Shown: positions 11,175 to 11,363 of the stretch, in pieces
How the letters are laid out: every line of letters starts with the position of its first letter
How positions within the stretch are numbered: position 1 is the stretch's first letter
Assembly (NCBI GenBank): GCA_007116965.1
Contig: SKHJ01000011.1
Span: 1 to 11,363, forward strand
Reading direction: 5' to 3'
Origin: Candidatus Kaiserbacteria bacterium
Lineage (GTDB): Bacteria > Patescibacteriota > Minisyncoccia > Phycocordibacterales > UBA918
DNA: 11,363 nt
Translations under genes and position numbers: made by a program
Notes under the pieces: generated by a model
What the model was told of the DNA's origin: nothing
The model's input: the letters and a program-made list of their open reading frames with translations, nothing else
The model's database searches: none

Positions 11175-11245
11175 TGCGGCCTGGGAGAATCGAACTCCCG
11201 ACTGTTGCTTGGCAAGCAACCGTTATACCACTTAACCAAGGCCGC
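11175..11245 (-). tRNA. tRNA-Gly(GCC)
   Basis: A full cloverleaf on the minus strand. Acceptor GCGGCCT/AGGCCGC is perfectly paired, the D arm has GGTTAAGTGGTATAAC, the anticodon stem is GTTGC/GCAAC with loop TTGCCAA (anticodon GCC, complement of 11211-11213), and the T arm is GGGAG TTCGATT CTCCC. The discriminator is A, and CCA is not encoded. Confidence 0.96.
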
Positions 11246-11312
11246 GATTTACAGCGTTTTTTCAGCTAATTCAATCCAGCGGATCAACTTTCGCTTCAAA
11301 ACAGTGCTGACG

Positions 11313-11341
11313 ATTATAGTATTTCCCACTCCATAATGCAA
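11313..11341 (-). promoter_or_regulatory. Promoter of tRNA-Gly
   Basis: On the minus strand TTGCAT (11336-11341) and a perfect TATAAT (11313-11318) are separated by 17 bp. It lies about 60 nt before the tRNA 5' end, leaving a leader for RNase P to remove. Confidence 0.75.
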
Positions 11342-11363
11342 CGTGCGTTTCTGGCTCCTGCCC

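Noticed and set aside
10960..11192. att sites of an integrated element at tRNA-Gly
   Set aside because: The direct repeats enclose only about 200 bp and no integrase or cargo gene; a past excision cannot be excluded.
10988..11336. Plus-strand ORFs across tRNA-Gly (GRIELPTVAW-type protein)
   Set aside because: This is the well-known artefact of translating the antisense strand of a tRNA gene.

Overview
The window looks like a piece of chromosome from a small-genome bacterium of the Candidate Phyla Radiation (Patescibacteria, probably Parcubacteria-like). This is inferred from the gene style and not from any marker gene: short compact genes, a DUF5667 membrane protein paired with an ECF sigma factor, tRNAs without encoded CCA, and many genes whose -10 box lies 6-9 bases before the start codon, so that their mRNAs should be leaderless or nearly so.

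Layout. Positions 20-2795 (minus strand) look like one self-contained operon. A good promoter (2766-2795) is followed by a tiny hydrophobic ORF, a leader with three alternating copies of an 11-12 base sequence, a 42-bp perfect palindrome, a 69-residue Cys/Gly/Pro-rich peptide gene with an excellent Shine-Dalgarno, a DUF1704 (MATCAP-like) zinc carboxypeptidase-like gene, a circularly permuted ATP-grasp ligase gene and an intrinsic terminator (20-58). A peptide, a ligase and a C-terminal-peptidase-like enzyme together suggest an undescribed peptide-modification (RiPP-like) system. This is the best candidate for new biology here. Next, still on the minus strand, come a DUF5667 membrane protein and its ECF sigma factor (2827-4915), a proline iminopeptidase-like hydrolase (4980-5939), a membrane-anchored cupredoxin (6044-6517), and a NUDIX / SAM methyltransferase / nucleoside deoxyribosyltransferase-like operon (6610-8135). 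A tRNA-Pro(UGG) on the plus strand (8317-8387) and a YraN-family gene (8430-8849, minus) follow.

From about 8590 to 10075 the window looks like a replication origin and centromere. There is a perfect parS 16-mer at the centre of a 46-bp perfect palindrome, six or seven further parS-like CACGTG-centred sites, and three tandem DnaA-box-like 9-mers in an AT-rich gap. Gene orientation also flips here: protein genes to the left are all minus, and those to the right are mostly plus. The right arm holds a frameshifted ASCH-like gene (plus), a HIT-family gene (minus), a small ParB/sulfiredoxin-like protein (plus) and an unknown 94-residue protein (plus).

The right end holds a tRNA-Gly(GCC) on the minus strand with its promoter and terminator. 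Beside it is a 165-nt GC-rich segment closed by an inverted repeat derived from tRNA-like sequence, which could be a structured RNA or a repeat element. No CRISPR array, transposase, integrase or rRNA was seen.
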